Shown one piece after another: positions 53,458 to 62,894 of a stretch of DNA of 64,000 bases (its first letter is position 1; every line of letters starts with the position of its first letter). The position numbers and the translations under genes are program-made. A model generated the notes under the pieces. The model saw nothing but the letters and a program-made list of their open reading frames with translations. It did no database searches and was not told where the DNA came from. The DNA lies in NCBI RefSeq assembly GCF_014850975.1, contig NZ_JACXST010000002.1, positions 62,001-126,000 on the forward strand, given 5' to 3'. Origin of the DNA: Methylomonas fluvii (lineage in GTDB: Bacteria > Pseudomonadota > Gammaproteobacteria > Methylococcales > Methylomonadaceae).

Positions 53458-54312
53458 TTAAATCTTTTTACGGTAAGAATAAAATCCAATCCCTGTTTTT
53501 TTTCCAAGCTTACCTGCGCGAACGTACCTTTTTAACAAAATAGCAGGCCTATATTTTACATCACCGGTCTCTTCCATAAGTGTTTCCAATATACTCAAAC
53601 AAATATCCAAACCTATCAAATCTGCAAGCTCCAACGGCCCCATTGGGTGGTTAGCTCCAAGCCGCATGCAATTATCAATAGTTTTGGCATCCGAAATACC
53701 TTCCGACAATAGAAACACAGCCTCGTTAATCATCGGAAAAAGCAACCGATTAACAATAAAGCCAGGGGTTTCAGGGATAACTACAGGATGTTTGTTAATT
53801 TTATCTAATACATTTAAAGCAAACTCCAAAGCCGCATCAGAAGTCAATTCACCCTTTATTACCTCAATCAATTTCATCGACATAGGTGGATTAAAAAAAT
53901 GAATCCCTAAAAACCGACTTGGGTTTTCAGTAAAAGATGCAAGCTCCGTGATACTTAACATCGAAGTATTAGTTGCCAGCACTTTGGCTTGCCTAGCAAT
54001 AGCATCTATCTGCCTTAAAACTATAGCCTTAACTTCCTTGTCTTCCTTTATAGCTTCAACAATAAAGTCGCAACCCTCCATAACGGTTATATCATTTGCA
54101 TAACTTATGTGCTCTATAACTTTTTTTATATTTTCTTTATTAAAAAATCCAAGTTTTGATTGAATTGTTGCCAATCTAAAAATGTCATTTTCATAACTTG
54201 GCTGCTCCTTATGATTCCAGATTATCGTAGCAATATCATGGGACGCAAAAAGTATTGCAAGTTGCATCCCCATATTTCCAGCACCAGCAATGCCAACAAC
54301 ATGATTTTGCAT
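53458..54312 (-). CDS. 3-hydroxyacyl-CoA dehydrogenase family protein (3-hydroxybutyryl-CoA dehydrogenase-like)
   Basis: 284 residues, the length of Hbd-type enzymes. NAD-binding VGIAGAGNMGMQLAILFASHD at the N-terminus, GCDFIVEAIKEDKEVK, catalytic region GIHFFNPPMSMKLIEV (His), and FIVNRLLFPMINEAVFLL plus NHPMGPLELADLIGLD at the C-terminal dimer domain. It would interconvert acetoacetyl-CoA and 3-hydroxybutyryl-CoA. Placed in the cluster beside an aminosugar gene, it may supply a 3-hydroxyacyl group for sugar N-acylation (inference). It ends the gene set coupled to wbqC. Confidence 0.9.
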   Translation of the reverse strand: MQNHVVGIAGAGNMGMQLAILFASHDIATIIWNHKEQPSYENDIFRLATIQSKLGFFNKENIKKVIEHISYANDITVMEGCDFIVEAIKEDKEVKAIVLRQIDAIARQAKVLATNTSMLSITELASFTENPSRFLGIHFFNPPMSMKLIEVIKGELTSDAALEFALNVLDKINKHPVVIPETPGFIVNRLLFPMINEAVFLLSEGISDAKTIDNCMRLGANHPMGPLELADLIGLDICLSILETLMEETGDVKYRPAILLKRYVRAGKLGKKTGIGFYSYRKKI

Positions 54313-55020
54313 TCACGATACCTCTATCAAATCATATTCAAAATTCAAGCATTCTTTGATTAAATCAGTAGAATTGAACATTAATACATCAATAATAGAT
54401 AACCAAGGCACAAACACGGAACCGAATTGTTTGTATTCGAATGGCTTCGACTGAATGAATTTCAAATCAACGCCTCTTAGACGGAATATATATTTTGAAT
54501 ATAATTCAATTCCACCTATAGCATTTATGTACGTCTTCGCTCCGATATAATCGCACAACGCGAGAACTTTTTCCTGACTCTTAAGTGAATGATCAATGTC
54601 TATTTCGGATGATATTCTGATTTCAGTACTAACACCCAAATAGGCGCAGGTTTTGACAATAGAGTTGTGTAGGAAGCGAAATAAGTTTTCATCCTTAAAC
54701 GACACTATATGCTCTACCAAGTGAAGTGTTTCGGAAAAATATGGCGCTCCTCGATAGGCTTCGCTGAGTTGATTTAGAAATTTGAGGCGATTAAAATCCG
54801 CCGCCACTTCTCGCTGGCAAATATCAAGAGTATCCGAATCGGATTTCAAAGGCAGTGTAAGCATAACATCTCTGCCGTTCTGCAAAATCCGGTTACGATT
54901 AATCCACCCCTTCTTTGTGTATTTTATATTATCGTAGACGATGAATACATCAACAGCGCTAATCAACTGAAAATACCCAATATACGGAAAGAAATAGGGT
55001 TGCATAATTGCGGCCCTCAT
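54313..55020 (-). CDS. WbqC-family protein
   Basis: 235 residues. The conserved opening AAIMQPYFFPYIGYFQLISAVD and YDNIKYTKKGWINRNRIL, followed by LPLKSDSDTLDICQREV, are the WbqC-like family signature. The family is common in O-antigen clusters containing 4-amino-4,6-dideoxyhexose genes. Its reaction is not settled; it has been proposed to act in acylation of the aminosugar. Its stop abuts the Hbd-like gene start with no gap, and it follows the VioA-like gene by 43 bases. Confidence 0.88.
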   Translation of the reverse strand: MRAAIMQPYFFPYIGYFQLISAVDVFIVYDNIKYTKKGWINRNRILQNGRDVMLTLPLKSDSDTLDICQREVAADFNRLKFLNQLSEAYRGAPYFSETLHLVEHIVSFKDENLFRFLHNSIVKTCAYLGVSTEIRISSEIDIDHSLKSQEKVLALCDYIGAKTYINAIGGIELYSKYIFRLRGVDLKFIQSKPFEYKQFGSVFVPWLSIIDVLMFNSTDLIKECLNFEYDLIEVS

Positions 55021-55063
55021 TTAATACTCACCAGCATAACTATAGATTGCACGACACTCATCC

Positions 55064-56173
55064 TCATTGCGCAGAGATTATGCTCGTTATTTCATTGACA
55101 ATAGCCATATCCAAATCTGGATAGATCGGCAGACACAGAATTTTTCTAGCTGCGTCTGTAGCGATGGGAAGATTCTCTTTATGCGCGGAACTGAAGCCTC
55201 TATACATAGGAAACTCAGATATCAACGGATAAAAATAACGGCGGGGATGTATGCCAGCGTCTTTTAACTTCTGATAAAGTTCATCTCGAGTAATAGGATA
55301 ATCTATATCAACAAGAATAGGAAAATAGGAATAATTTGCTACTTTCTCCCCGGAATCACCCAAACATGTTATTCCTTTTATTCCCACCAATCTTTCCCTA
55401 TAAGCAATATCAATTTTCTTTCGCGCACCAAGCGCTTGGTTTATATAGTTTAACTGCAACAAACCGAGTGCGGCATTGAATTCACTCATTTTTCCGTTAA
55501 TACCAGGAGCTACCACTGTCACTTCTCCAACGTGACCGAAGTTTTTAAGCTGATCTATTCTCACTTTAGTCTTTGCATCCGGGCAAACTATCGCACCACC
55601 TTCAAAAGTATTGAACACCTTTGTGGCATGAAAACTTAATACTGACAAATCCCCGTGATTTAACACACTACCATTGGCATCTTCCACGCCAAAAGCATGA
55701 GCAGCGTCGTAAATCACCCTAAGGCCATAGTTATCAGCTATTTTTTGAATAGCATCGACATCGCAGGGATGCCCGTAACAATGTACCGGCATGATCGCTG
55801 CTGTGTGAGGATTAATAGCCGCTTCAATTTTTGACGGGTCGAGATTTAGCGTATTTGGATCAATATCTACAAATACGGGCTTAATATCATTCCATAACAG
55901 CGAGTGGGAAGTAGCAACGAAGGAAAGCGGAGTAGTTATAACCTCCCCCCTAATTCTCAAAGCTTGTAAAGCAGTAACTAAAGCAATGGTTCCATTAGCA
56001 AATAAACTAATATAATTTACACCCAGAAATTCACAGAGCGCGTCTTCTAGTTTCTGGTGAAAAGGCCCCCCATTGGTTAATATTTTATTATTCCAAATCT
56101 CTTGAAGATAGGGAATGAATTCCTCCAATGGCGGCAAAGATGGTTGCGTTACATAAATGTTTTTTTTATTCAT
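55064..56173 (-). CDS. DegT/DnrJ-family sugar aminotransferase, VioA-like
   Basis: 369 residues. PLP-dependent nucleotide-sugar aminotransferase fold: VTQPSLPPLEEFIPYLQEIW at the start, ANGTIALVTALQALRI, IMPVHCYGHPCDVDAIQKI, VIYDAAHAFGV, and the PLP lysine in LSFHATKVFNTFEGGAI. The N-terminus and blocks closely resemble VioA, which makes dTDP-4-amino-4,6-dideoxyglucose (Qui4N) from dTDP-4-keto-6-deoxyglucose; FdtB (3-amino) is the nearest alternative. rmlA/rmlB, needed for its substrate, are not in this window. Confidence 0.87.
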   Translation of the reverse strand: MNKKNIYVTQPSLPPLEEFIPYLQEIWNNKILTNGGPFHQKLEDALCEFLGVNYISLFANGTIALVTALQALRIRGEVITTPLSFVATSHSLLWNDIKPVFVDIDPNTLNLDPSKIEAAINPHTAAIMPVHCYGHPCDVDAIQKIADNYGLRVIYDAAHAFGVEDANGSVLNHGDLSVLSFHATKVFNTFEGGAIVCPDAKTKVRIDQLKNFGHVGEVTVVAPGINGKMSEFNAALGLLQLNYINQALGARKKIDIAYRERLVGIKGITCLGDSGEKVANYSYFPILVDIDYPITRDELYQKLKDAGIHPRRYFYPLISEFPMYRGFSSAHKENLPIATDAARKILCLPIYPDLDMAIVNEITSIISAQ

Positions 56174-56442
56174 AATTAAAATTTTTATGACATTTTATTT
56201 AAACGCCTAACAGAAATTTAATGAGTATTTAAAGGTGAAACCATTAAAGCACTTCATCAATGCCCGTTAAAATCTATCAGAGTTAAATTATTTTAAAAGG
56301 CAACCAATCATATTTTATATCACTGCATGTCGAAACAGCTCTACTCAAAACCATACATCGCAGAAAACAAAGTCTGCTTGCCTTTAAATACAGCAAAATA
56401 GTCAACAGGCAAAAAATATATACAACTCACCTATTCTAATAC

Positions 56443-57096
56443 TCACGATCTATGGTATTCAACGATTAGCAAGCTTGAAAACATCCACATGAATAGCGCT
56501 ACTAAATAAACTGTCCCATAATCGATAGATACAATATCAAATGACTTTGATGCGGGAGCCACGATTTCTGTTGGCTTCATACTCAAAATGATCAATTTTA
56601 GCTGGGAAATTGATTCAACTGCCTGACTATTGCATTCCTTCTTATCTAAAATTTTCTCCCAATAAAGTATTTCATTTTTGACACTATTGAGTTCTTTGTT
56701 CAATTTTTGCTGCTGATAATCGACAATTTTCTGACCTAAAGCCGAAACTAAGCGCTCAGCATCGTCAACAGAATCCCAATGGACTAGTATCTTTATTGCT
56801 TTATTATTATCGATAGGATGCGTCCTAATTCTTTTTGAGAGCTTATTAGGAGATACGTTATTAGCAGTCGCCACCGCAATTAAGGTTTCTGAGTTACGTA
56901 AATATTCGATGGACTCCGCCGCACCAGCAATGGGCGTATTGCTATCAAATTGGCCTAACTTAATTATAATTTGTGCCTCATATTTAATAGGCATTACTTC
57001 CAGTAAAATAAAAGCCATTAAAACCCAGAAAAGGAGATTTAAACCTATATATTTCTTATTTTTTATCAGCGCATCAACTAGGCTTTTAAATGTCAT
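56443..57096 (-). CDS. Wzz-like polysaccharide chain-length determinant protein
   Basis: 217 residues from the ATG at 57096 (AAGGA 8 bases upstream). Two terminal membrane helices (about 18-37 and 192-211) flank a periplasmic, charged helical domain (KYEAQIIIKLGQF, then AERLVSALGQKIVDYQQQKLNKELNSVKNEILYWEKIL). This is the PCP/Wzz layout, but shorter than typical Wzz (about 320), lacking most of the long extended helix. No kinase domain. It overlaps the upstream GT-C-like gene by 4 bases (ATGA). Confidence 0.72.
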   Translation of the reverse strand: MTFKSLVDALIKNKKYIGLNLLFWVLMAFILLEVMPIKYEAQIIIKLGQFDSNTPIAGAAESIEYLRNSETLIAVATANNVSPNKLSKRIRTHPIDNNKAIKILVHWDSVDDAERLVSALGQKIVDYQQQKLNKELNSVKNEILYWEKILDKKECNSQAVESISQLKLIILSMKPTEIVAPASKSFDIVSIDYGTVYLVALFMWMFSSLLIVEYHRS

Positions 57097-58346
57097 GAAA
57101 ATTTCCTTAAAGATATTAAAACCGGGTAACTCATGATTATCAACATGAAGAACAGGCAAAATGGACGAATATATGCACCAAATGTCAACCCGGTTGATAC
57201 ATCCACGTAATGCTGCGAAAGAAAACTAAATTGATTGAACTCAATTATCGGACCAACCACAAAATCCAGAGGAATCAACAGCACAAACATGATTGCCCTT
57301 CTATATTTATTAGCATATCTTCCAATTAAAATTGCACTTAAATATGGCAGTAACAAAATAACTGCATACCCCCCTGGAGAATCAGTAGCTACCATCATAC
57401 AAAGCAAAACAACTACGCTTAATTGCTCCCAAGTGAAAAAGTGAGCTTTTCGCGCTGATAAAAATAAAATATACGCCGCAACAAAAAGAACAAACCACCT
57501 TAAAAAATGCGTAGCCAAATAGAGGATTACCGGAATCCTGTCCTGATAGTAAAAGACAGCTTTCGACCAGGAGCTAAGCGAAGTTGTATACCAAACTTTT
57601 TGGAAAAAATCCGAATTAACAGCGCCAGAAAAAGAAAACATATTTTCGAAAATTTGCCTATAGTTTCCATCTTCTAACACAAGCATACTTATTTGATTAA
57701 TCAATAATGATGCAAAAAAACTCATCAAAAAGTATGTATATTCCCTTTTAAAAAACGGCACAAACCAGAGCACTATCAAATACTGCTTAATATTTATAGC
57801 CAACGCGAGAAATACCGCGCCTTTCCAATTGACGCCAAAAGCCTGAGAAAAAGCCAACAACATAAAAGCAACTATAATATAGTTCCCTCTTTCTAACGCA
57901 TAAAGCCCGGGAAATTGCATCAACAACGCGAGAAATATAATTATCTCAACCGAAATATATTTTATCCTCACCTGCTTTACGATTAGTTTTGTACATAAAA
58001 AAATTGCACAAAAATAAAATAAAAATAGCCAAGCGATAGAATATGGCGCGCAATCTCGTAACTCTGCAGGCAAAACAACGGAAGCACAATAATCCGGCAC
58101 TAACATTTGCGCCAATGCAAATACACTTATCGGATAAATTGATTGCCATATATCATAACGCCCATCATTCAGACTCCAATAATTTGTATTATAGAAGTCC
58201 ATAAATGTATCTAAAGGCGCAAAGAAAAACGGCGGTATTGCATAACCGCTGGATTCAAAATACTTGACAAAAAAGATCAGAAAAATTAGCTCTGAACAGA
58301 TTATCCAGACGAACCACCAATCAATATCTTTATTTTTTAAACACAC
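57093..58346 (-). CDS. GT-C-type multi-pass membrane protein (GT87/DUF2029-like)
   Basis: 417 residues with about 10 membrane helices. The acidic loop (about 45-62: FAPLDTFMDFYNTNYWSLNDGRYDIW) after helix 1 and the ALERGNYIIVAFMLLAF segment are typical of GT87/DUF2029 polyprenyl-phosphate-sugar transferases. GTG start at 58346, 50 bases downstream of gtrA module 2. In this position it is the likely GtrC-like enzyme that transfers the flipped sugar to the glycan in the periplasm. Donor sugar is unknown. Confidence 0.72.
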   Translation of the reverse strand: MCLKNKDIDWWFVWIICSELIFLIFFVKYFESSGYAIPPFFFAPLDTFMDFYNTNYWSLNDGRYDIWQSIYPISVFALAQMLVPDYCASVVLPAELRDCAPYSIAWLFLFYFCAIFLCTKLIVKQVRIKYISVEIIIFLALLMQFPGLYALERGNYIIVAFMLLAFSQAFGVNWKGAVFLALAINIKQYLIVLWFVPFFKREYTYFLMSFFASLLINQISMLVLEDGNYRQIFENMFSFSGAVNSDFFQKVWYTTSLSSWSKAVFYYQDRIPVILYLATHFLRWFVLFVAAYILFLSARKAHFFTWEQLSVVVLLCMMVATDSPGGYAVILLLPYLSAILIGRYANKYRRAIMFVLLIPLDFVVGPIIEFNQFSFLSQHYVDVSTGLTFGAYIRPFCLFFMLIIMSYPVLISLRKFS

Positions 58347-58396
58347 ACACTATCAGCTGAAGTCATTCAATATGCCATCCATACTAGATAGTAAAT

Positions 58397-58822
58397 TTAA
58401 GATAACTTACTTTGCACACTATTCTTTTTAAAAGAAAATCGGCGATGCAAGATATAACTGCTTATCACAGTAATGGATACTATAATTGCTTGAGCAATCA
58501 ATGTATGTAGATTAAGTCTCTCGACCAAAAGAGGTAATGCTATTAAATTAAAACCAAAAGCACCAAGGTACACCATATTAAACCTAAAAAATTCTTTCAA
58601 CCACCGTCCTTTCACGCGAAACACATAAATCCTATAACCCAAATATGCATTAATCACCGATACAAAATGACTTATTATTAAAAGCCCCACATAATGTAAA
58701 TCATGGTGTAGAAAAAACCAAATAACTGCAAAAAAACCATACCCAAAAGCGGTATTATACAAACCTACAAATAAATAACGAATCTTTTCGTTACCCCAAA
58801 AACGTTTAGTTATTGAACCCAA
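58397..58822 (-). CDS. GtrA-family membrane protein (module 2)
   Basis: 141 residues, four membrane helices. IRYLFVGLYNTAFGYGFFAVI, SVINAYLGYRIYVFRV and FFRFNMVYLGAFGFNLIALPL follow the GtrA pattern. Its start overlaps the end of the GtrB-like gene by 17 bases, so they are translated together. It is thought to flip an undecaprenyl-phosphate-linked sugar. It is followed by a GT87-like membrane protein, which completes a gtrABC-like set. Confidence 0.92.
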   Translation of the reverse strand: MGSITKRFWGNEKIRYLFVGLYNTAFGYGFFAVIWFFLHHDLHYVGLLIISHFVSVINAYLGYRIYVFRVKGRWLKEFFRFNMVYLGAFGFNLIALPLLVERLNLHTLIAQAIIVSITVISSYILHRRFSFKKNSVQSKLS

Positions 58823-59747
58823 CTTGCTTTCTCACGATAAAATTAGGGCGATTCTTCACTTCCTCGTATATCAAACCAATATATTCTGCAACAATACCCA
58901 ACATAGTAAATAATATTCCGAACATCAAAAACATAACAGTCATAATGGTTCCATATCCAGCAAACGGCACACCCCAGAATATTGCTTTTACTATTGTCCA
59001 CACTAACAGGATAAAAGACGCCACAGATATGGTTATCCCCAATATAGTAATAAGCTTTAAAGGCACATAAGAATGGGCCAATATGCCTTTTAACGCCAGT
59101 TCGATAACCTTGAAAGTATGCGCCCCAGACACCCCGGCAAAGCGTTCCGCACGTTCGTGTTCGACGCCAATGGATTTGTAACCAACCCAGGCAAATAGTC
59201 CACGGATGAAGCGATTGCGCTCATGTATGGAATTGATGGTTTCGTAAACTTTTCTATCGATCAGCCTGAAGTCGCTAACATTTCTGGGGACCATGCCGTT
59301 GGTCAAACCATTCGCAACCCAATAAAATAATTGCGAGTTAAAACGGCGAATCAGGCCTGTACCATTACGTTTGGTAACGATGCCGTACACATTTTCATAT
59401 CCCTCTTCCCATTTTTTGATGAATTGGGTTATTAAATGCGGCGGATCTTGCAAATCGGCGGTCATAATCACAGCAGCATCGCCAGACGCATAATTCAGGC
59501 CGGCGGTAATGCCACCATCCATTCTAAAATTACGCGCTAGTTGCACAATTTTAAACCGCGGATCTTTCTCATGTACCGCGCAGAGCTTTTCGTAGGTATT
59601 ATCTTGAGAACCATTCTCTACGATAATAGCTTCAAAATCGTAAGCGCTATTTTCCGCAAATACCGCTGTTAATTGTTTAGCCAATTCATCAACATTGTCC
59701 TGCTCGTTATAGGCAGGAATAACCACGGAAATTAATTTTTTATTCAT
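58806..59747 (-). CDS. GtrB-like bactoprenol glucosyltransferase-type GT2 (module 2)
   Basis: 313 residues. SVVIPAYNEQDNVDELAKQL, AIIVENGSQDNTYEKL and AVIMTADLQDPPHLITQF are the GT-A/DXD-like motifs of the DPM1/GtrB group. Then RNFRMDGGITAGLNYASGD and the C-terminal two membrane helices (about 228-250 and 262-287). It transfers a sugar from a nucleotide sugar to undecaprenyl phosphate. It overlaps gtrA module 2 and lies 11 bases downstream of the YerE-like gene, so it is transcribed with the 3,6-dideoxyhexose genes. Confidence 0.93.
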   Translation of the reverse strand: MNKKLISVVIPAYNEQDNVDELAKQLTAVFAENSAYDFEAIIVENGSQDNTYEKLCAVHEKDPRFKIVQLARNFRMDGGITAGLNYASGDAAVIMTADLQDPPHLITQFIKKWEEGYENVYGIVTKRNGTGLIRRFNSQLFYWVANGLTNGMVPRNVSDFRLIDRKVYETINSIHERNRFIRGLFAWVGYKSIGVEHERAERFAGVSGAHTFKVIELALKGILAHSYVPLKLITILGITISVASFILLVWTIVKAIFWGVPFAGYGTIMTVMFLMFGILFTMLGIVAEYIGLIYEEVKNRPNFIVRKQVGFNN

Positions 59748-59758
59748 ACTGGATATGT

Positions 59759-61540
59759 CTATTGCAAATATTGCGCTACTACGGCATACAGATTCTCATC
59801 CAAATCCGGAGTCATTTGGTGCAAAGGATTTGATTGCATAGAACCTGTTTCCGTTACCCTACTGGTAATTTTGGGAAAATAGGTTTGTTCCGGATCTATC
59901 GGCACGACAAACCCAGCAGGTTCATCGCTTGCGAATAGGCGTTGGAATTCCGGGTCTTGCTCGAAATTAGCATGGAGTTTGATACAAGGCAAATTAAAGG
60001 CTTTAAATAAAGTTAGCCAATCCGGTAAACCCAATCCCGAGGACTGGTCGCAACCAATATAGGCGCCATTAAAATAATTTCGTTGCGTCATCCGAATAGA
60101 GGCATAGCCATTATCGTTAAATATAAAAATTTTCAGATTTAACTTATTAACAGCAACCGTACCCAACTCCTGTAAATTTTGGGCAAATCCGCCATCGCCT
60201 TCGACTAGAACGGTCCTGCGCTGCGGATAGGCGAAAGCCGCGCCTATTGCTCCGCTCAATCCGTACCCCATGGATGCCAAGCCCTTGTTGGTAACGATGT
60301 GTTGGCCGCGCTGTTGAGCGAAGGTTTGCATCATCACGGTAAAGGCGCCACCGCTACTGCAGGGAATGACGTTATCAGTGTCTCGGCAGTGTACCGACAA
60401 ACGGCTGACAAAATCGTAAGGCGATACATAATTCTCTGCCGTGTTATTGATCGGCTCGATCAACAGCAATTCGGCTTTCACTTTTTGGCAATAAGCCATC
60501 CATTCGGAATGATCGCCAAGGCTGGCTGCCGCTAATGCTTGTAATACTTGATTGGCATCGCCTTGCAAACCGCAATCGACGCGGGGATGGCCTTTATTAA
60601 GTTCGGTAGGGTCGCATTCCACTTGCACCACTCTGCCCTTAGGTACGAACTCCTGCCAGTTAAACCCGGTTTGTTGCAGACCCAAACGAGTTCCCAGTGC
60701 GACCAGCAAATCGGCTTGTTGCATCAACAAGTTGCTGTAACGTTGTCCCCAGGTATTCGGACGACCAAAATACAAGGGATGATCTGCCGCCACCCTGTCC
60801 GCACCATTCCATGTGGTTGCCAATGGAATACCCATGGGCTCCAAAGCCTCGTATATCTTTTCTACCGTCTGCCTGGCAACACCGGCTCCAATCAATAAAA
60901 ACGGCCGTTTTGCCGTGCGAACATCCTCGATTAGACGTTGGATTTCGGCTGAATCTATAGGTGGAATTGCTTGTTTTGCGGCTGGGGCAACTTCGCATAG
61001 TGGATCGTTTACATCGACTGGCGCACCTTGAATATCCAACGGAATTTCAAGAAACACCGGACCTTTGCGGCCTGTAACCCCGGCGTCGATAATCCGGTTA
61101 AATGCCTCACAGGAAATCAAGCTATCCATCAGCACCGATTTTGAGGTGATCGGCTTGACGATATCGACACCATCAATCTCTTGAATGCCGCGCTGGCGTA
61201 CTTGTTGCCGACAAAGATCGGCAGTCTTTACTTGCCCGCCAATCACCAACAATTCCCGGCTCTCCAAATAAGCACCCGCCACTGCGGTGACAATATTGGT
61301 TAAGCCGGGACCGGCGGTTACCAAAGCAAAGGCTTTGCCGTCGGCACTTATTTCATTGAAATATTCCGCTGCAATGCCTGCCGCCACCTCATGCACCACG
61401 CTAACGCATTTGAAATGACGATTCACGCTGGCGAGAATGTGCATGATATTGCCGCCCGCCACGTAAAAGCAGTGGGTATATCCTCTTTCCTTTAACCAAT
61501 CGGCCAATAGATCGCTATATTTTATGGTCTTGTTTTGCAT
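59759..61540 (-). CDS. Thiamine-diphosphate enzyme, YerE/acetolactate-synthase-like
   Basis: 593 residues with the three-domain ThDP fold: Pyr domain (DLLADWLKERGYTHCFYVAGG, catalytic Glu in VVHEVAAGIAAEYF), a central domain (about 190-330), and the PP domain with the cofactor motif VEGDGGFAQNL ending in NDNGYASI. It is homologous to acetolactate synthase, but in this operon (after ddhB, ddhC) the best match is YerE, which decarboxylates pyruvate and adds the two-carbon unit to CDP-3,6-dideoxy-4-ketohexose in yersiniose synthesis. It starts 15 bases downstream of the ddhC stop. Confidence 0.75.
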   Translation of the reverse strand: MQNKTIKYSDLLADWLKERGYTHCFYVAGGNIMHILASVNRHFKCVSVVHEVAAGIAAEYFNEISADGKAFALVTAGPGLTNIVTAVAGAYLESRELLVIGGQVKTADLCRQQVRQRGIQEIDGVDIVKPITSKSVLMDSLISCEAFNRIIDAGVTGRKGPVFLEIPLDIQGAPVDVNDPLCEVAPAAKQAIPPIDSAEIQRLIEDVRTAKRPFLLIGAGVARQTVEKIYEALEPMGIPLATTWNGADRVAADHPLYFGRPNTWGQRYSNLLMQQADLLVALGTRLGLQQTGFNWQEFVPKGRVVQVECDPTELNKGHPRVDCGLQGDANQVLQALAAASLGDHSEWMAYCQKVKAELLLIEPINNTAENYVSPYDFVSRLSVHCRDTDNVIPCSSGGAFTVMMQTFAQQRGQHIVTNKGLASMGYGLSGAIGAAFAYPQRRTVLVEGDGGFAQNLQELGTVAVNKLNLKIFIFNDNGYASIRMTQRNYFNGAYIGCDQSSGLGLPDWLTLFKAFNLPCIKLHANFEQDPEFQRLFASDEPAGFVVPIDPEQTYFPKITSRVTETGSMQSNPLHQMTPDLDENLYAVVAQYLQ

Positions 61541-61555
61541 TGCTTGTTTGCCAGC

Positions 61556-62869
61556 TTATTGACGGATACCAAAAAAAATTTCTATTTTTTCGGCAACGAA
61601 TTCCAGCATCTCTGTGGTCAAGGCCGGATAAATACCGATCCAAAAAGTTTGCCGCATAATTCTATCGGTTACATCCAGCGAGCCGGAAATTCGGTATTGC
61701 CTGCCTTTCATATACGGTTGCCGGGTTAAATTTCCGGCGAACAGCAGACGGGACCCGATTTTGTATTGATCCAGGTACTTCAACAATTCCACGCGTTCAT
61801 GGCCCGAATCCTCCTTCAGCGTGATTGGAAACCCAAACCATGAGGGATCCGATCCCGGTGTCGCTTCCGGCAGAATTAAATACTGCTCGCAAGTGGCCAA
61901 ACGTTGCTTCAAGAATTTAAAATTACGCTTTCTGATTTCAATCAATTCCGGCGCACGCTCTAACTGCGCTAAGCCGCAGGCCGCCTGCATATCGGTAATT
62001 TTTAAGTTATAACCCAAGTGCGAATAGGTGTACTTATGGTCGTAACCGGCCGGCAAATCGCCTAACTGCCAACCAAATCTCTTTTTACAGGTGTTATCCA
62101 CACCGGGAGCGCAATAACAATCTCTTCCCCAATCCCGAAACGACTCGATGATAGTTTTCAGGCGACGACTACTGGTAAATACTGCACCGCCCTCGCCCAT
62201 CGTAATGTGGTGAGCCGGGTAGAAACTAAGCGTACCAATATCCCCAAAAGTGCCGACATTGCGGCCCTTGTAGGTTGTGCCTAAGGCATCGCAGCAATCT
62301 TCTATCAGCCAAAGATTGTATCTTTTTGCAATTTCGACCACTTGATCCAGGTCAAACGGGTTGCCCAGCGTGTGGGCGATCATGATTGCCTTGGTTTTAG
62401 GCGTAATAGCCGCTTCGATTTTACTGGGATCGATGTTATAGGTTGGTATTTCCACATCGACAAATACCGGGACAAGGTCGTAAAGCAGAATGGGATTCAC
62501 TGTTGTGGGAAAACCAGCCGCTACGGAAATGACTTCGTCGCCTTTTTGCAAGGCCCGGTCTCCCAGTTTTTCGGATGTCAAACAGGCAAAAGCCAGCAGA
62601 TTCGCAGAGGAACCGGAATTGACCGTCAACGCGCTGCTAACGCCAATAAACTCGGCCAATTGCTTTTCAAACTGGTCGTTAAATCGTCCGGTAGTCAACC
62701 AACCGTCTAGCGACGCTTCGACCATATAACTAAGTTCTTTGGCCCCGAGAATTTTACCCGACGGCGGCACTACGGACTGTTCCGGAACGAAAGCTTTTTC
62801 GGCATAACGTTCGGCGGCGTATTGTTCAACCAAATCCAAAATCTGCGCTTTTAATGTATTTTCTGTCAC
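61556..62869 (-). CDS. ddhC: CDP-4-keto-6-deoxyglucose 3-dehydrase (E1)
   Basis: 437 residues, the usual E1 (RfbH) length. It is a PMP- and [2Fe-2S]-dependent enzyme that removes the 3-hydroxyl on the way to 3,6-dideoxyhexoses. It belongs to the DegT fold but the PLP lysine is replaced by His, seen in [18 protein letters not shown], the hallmark of this dehydrase. Cysteines in [20 protein letters not shown] can supply the iron-sulfur cluster. It follows ddhB by 25 bases. The reductase partner (ddhD) is not in the window. Confidence 0.95.
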   Translation of the reverse strand: MTENTLKAQILDLVEQYAAERYAEKAFVPEQSVVPPSGKILGAKELSYMVEASLDGWLTTGRFNDQFEKQLAEFIGVSSALTVNSGSSANLLAFACLTSEKLGDRALQKGDEVISVAAGFPTTVNPILLYDLVPVFVDVEIPTYNIDPSKIEAAITPKTKAIMIAHTLGNPFDLDQVVEIAKRYNLWLIEDCCDALGTTYKGRNVGTFGDIGTLSFYPAHHITMGEGGAVFTSSRRLKTIIESFRDWGRDCYCAPGVDNTCKKRFGWQLGDLPAGYDHKYTYSHLGYNLKITDMQAACGLAQLERAPELIEIRKRNFKFLKQRLATCEQYLILPEATPGSDPSWFGFPITLKEDSGHERVELLKYLDQYKIGSRLLFAGNLTRQPYMKGRQYRISGSLDVTDRIMRQTFWIGIYPALTTEMLEFVAEKIEIFFGIRQ

Positions 62870-62894
62870 TGTCTTATCTTTGTGTTCAATAAAA

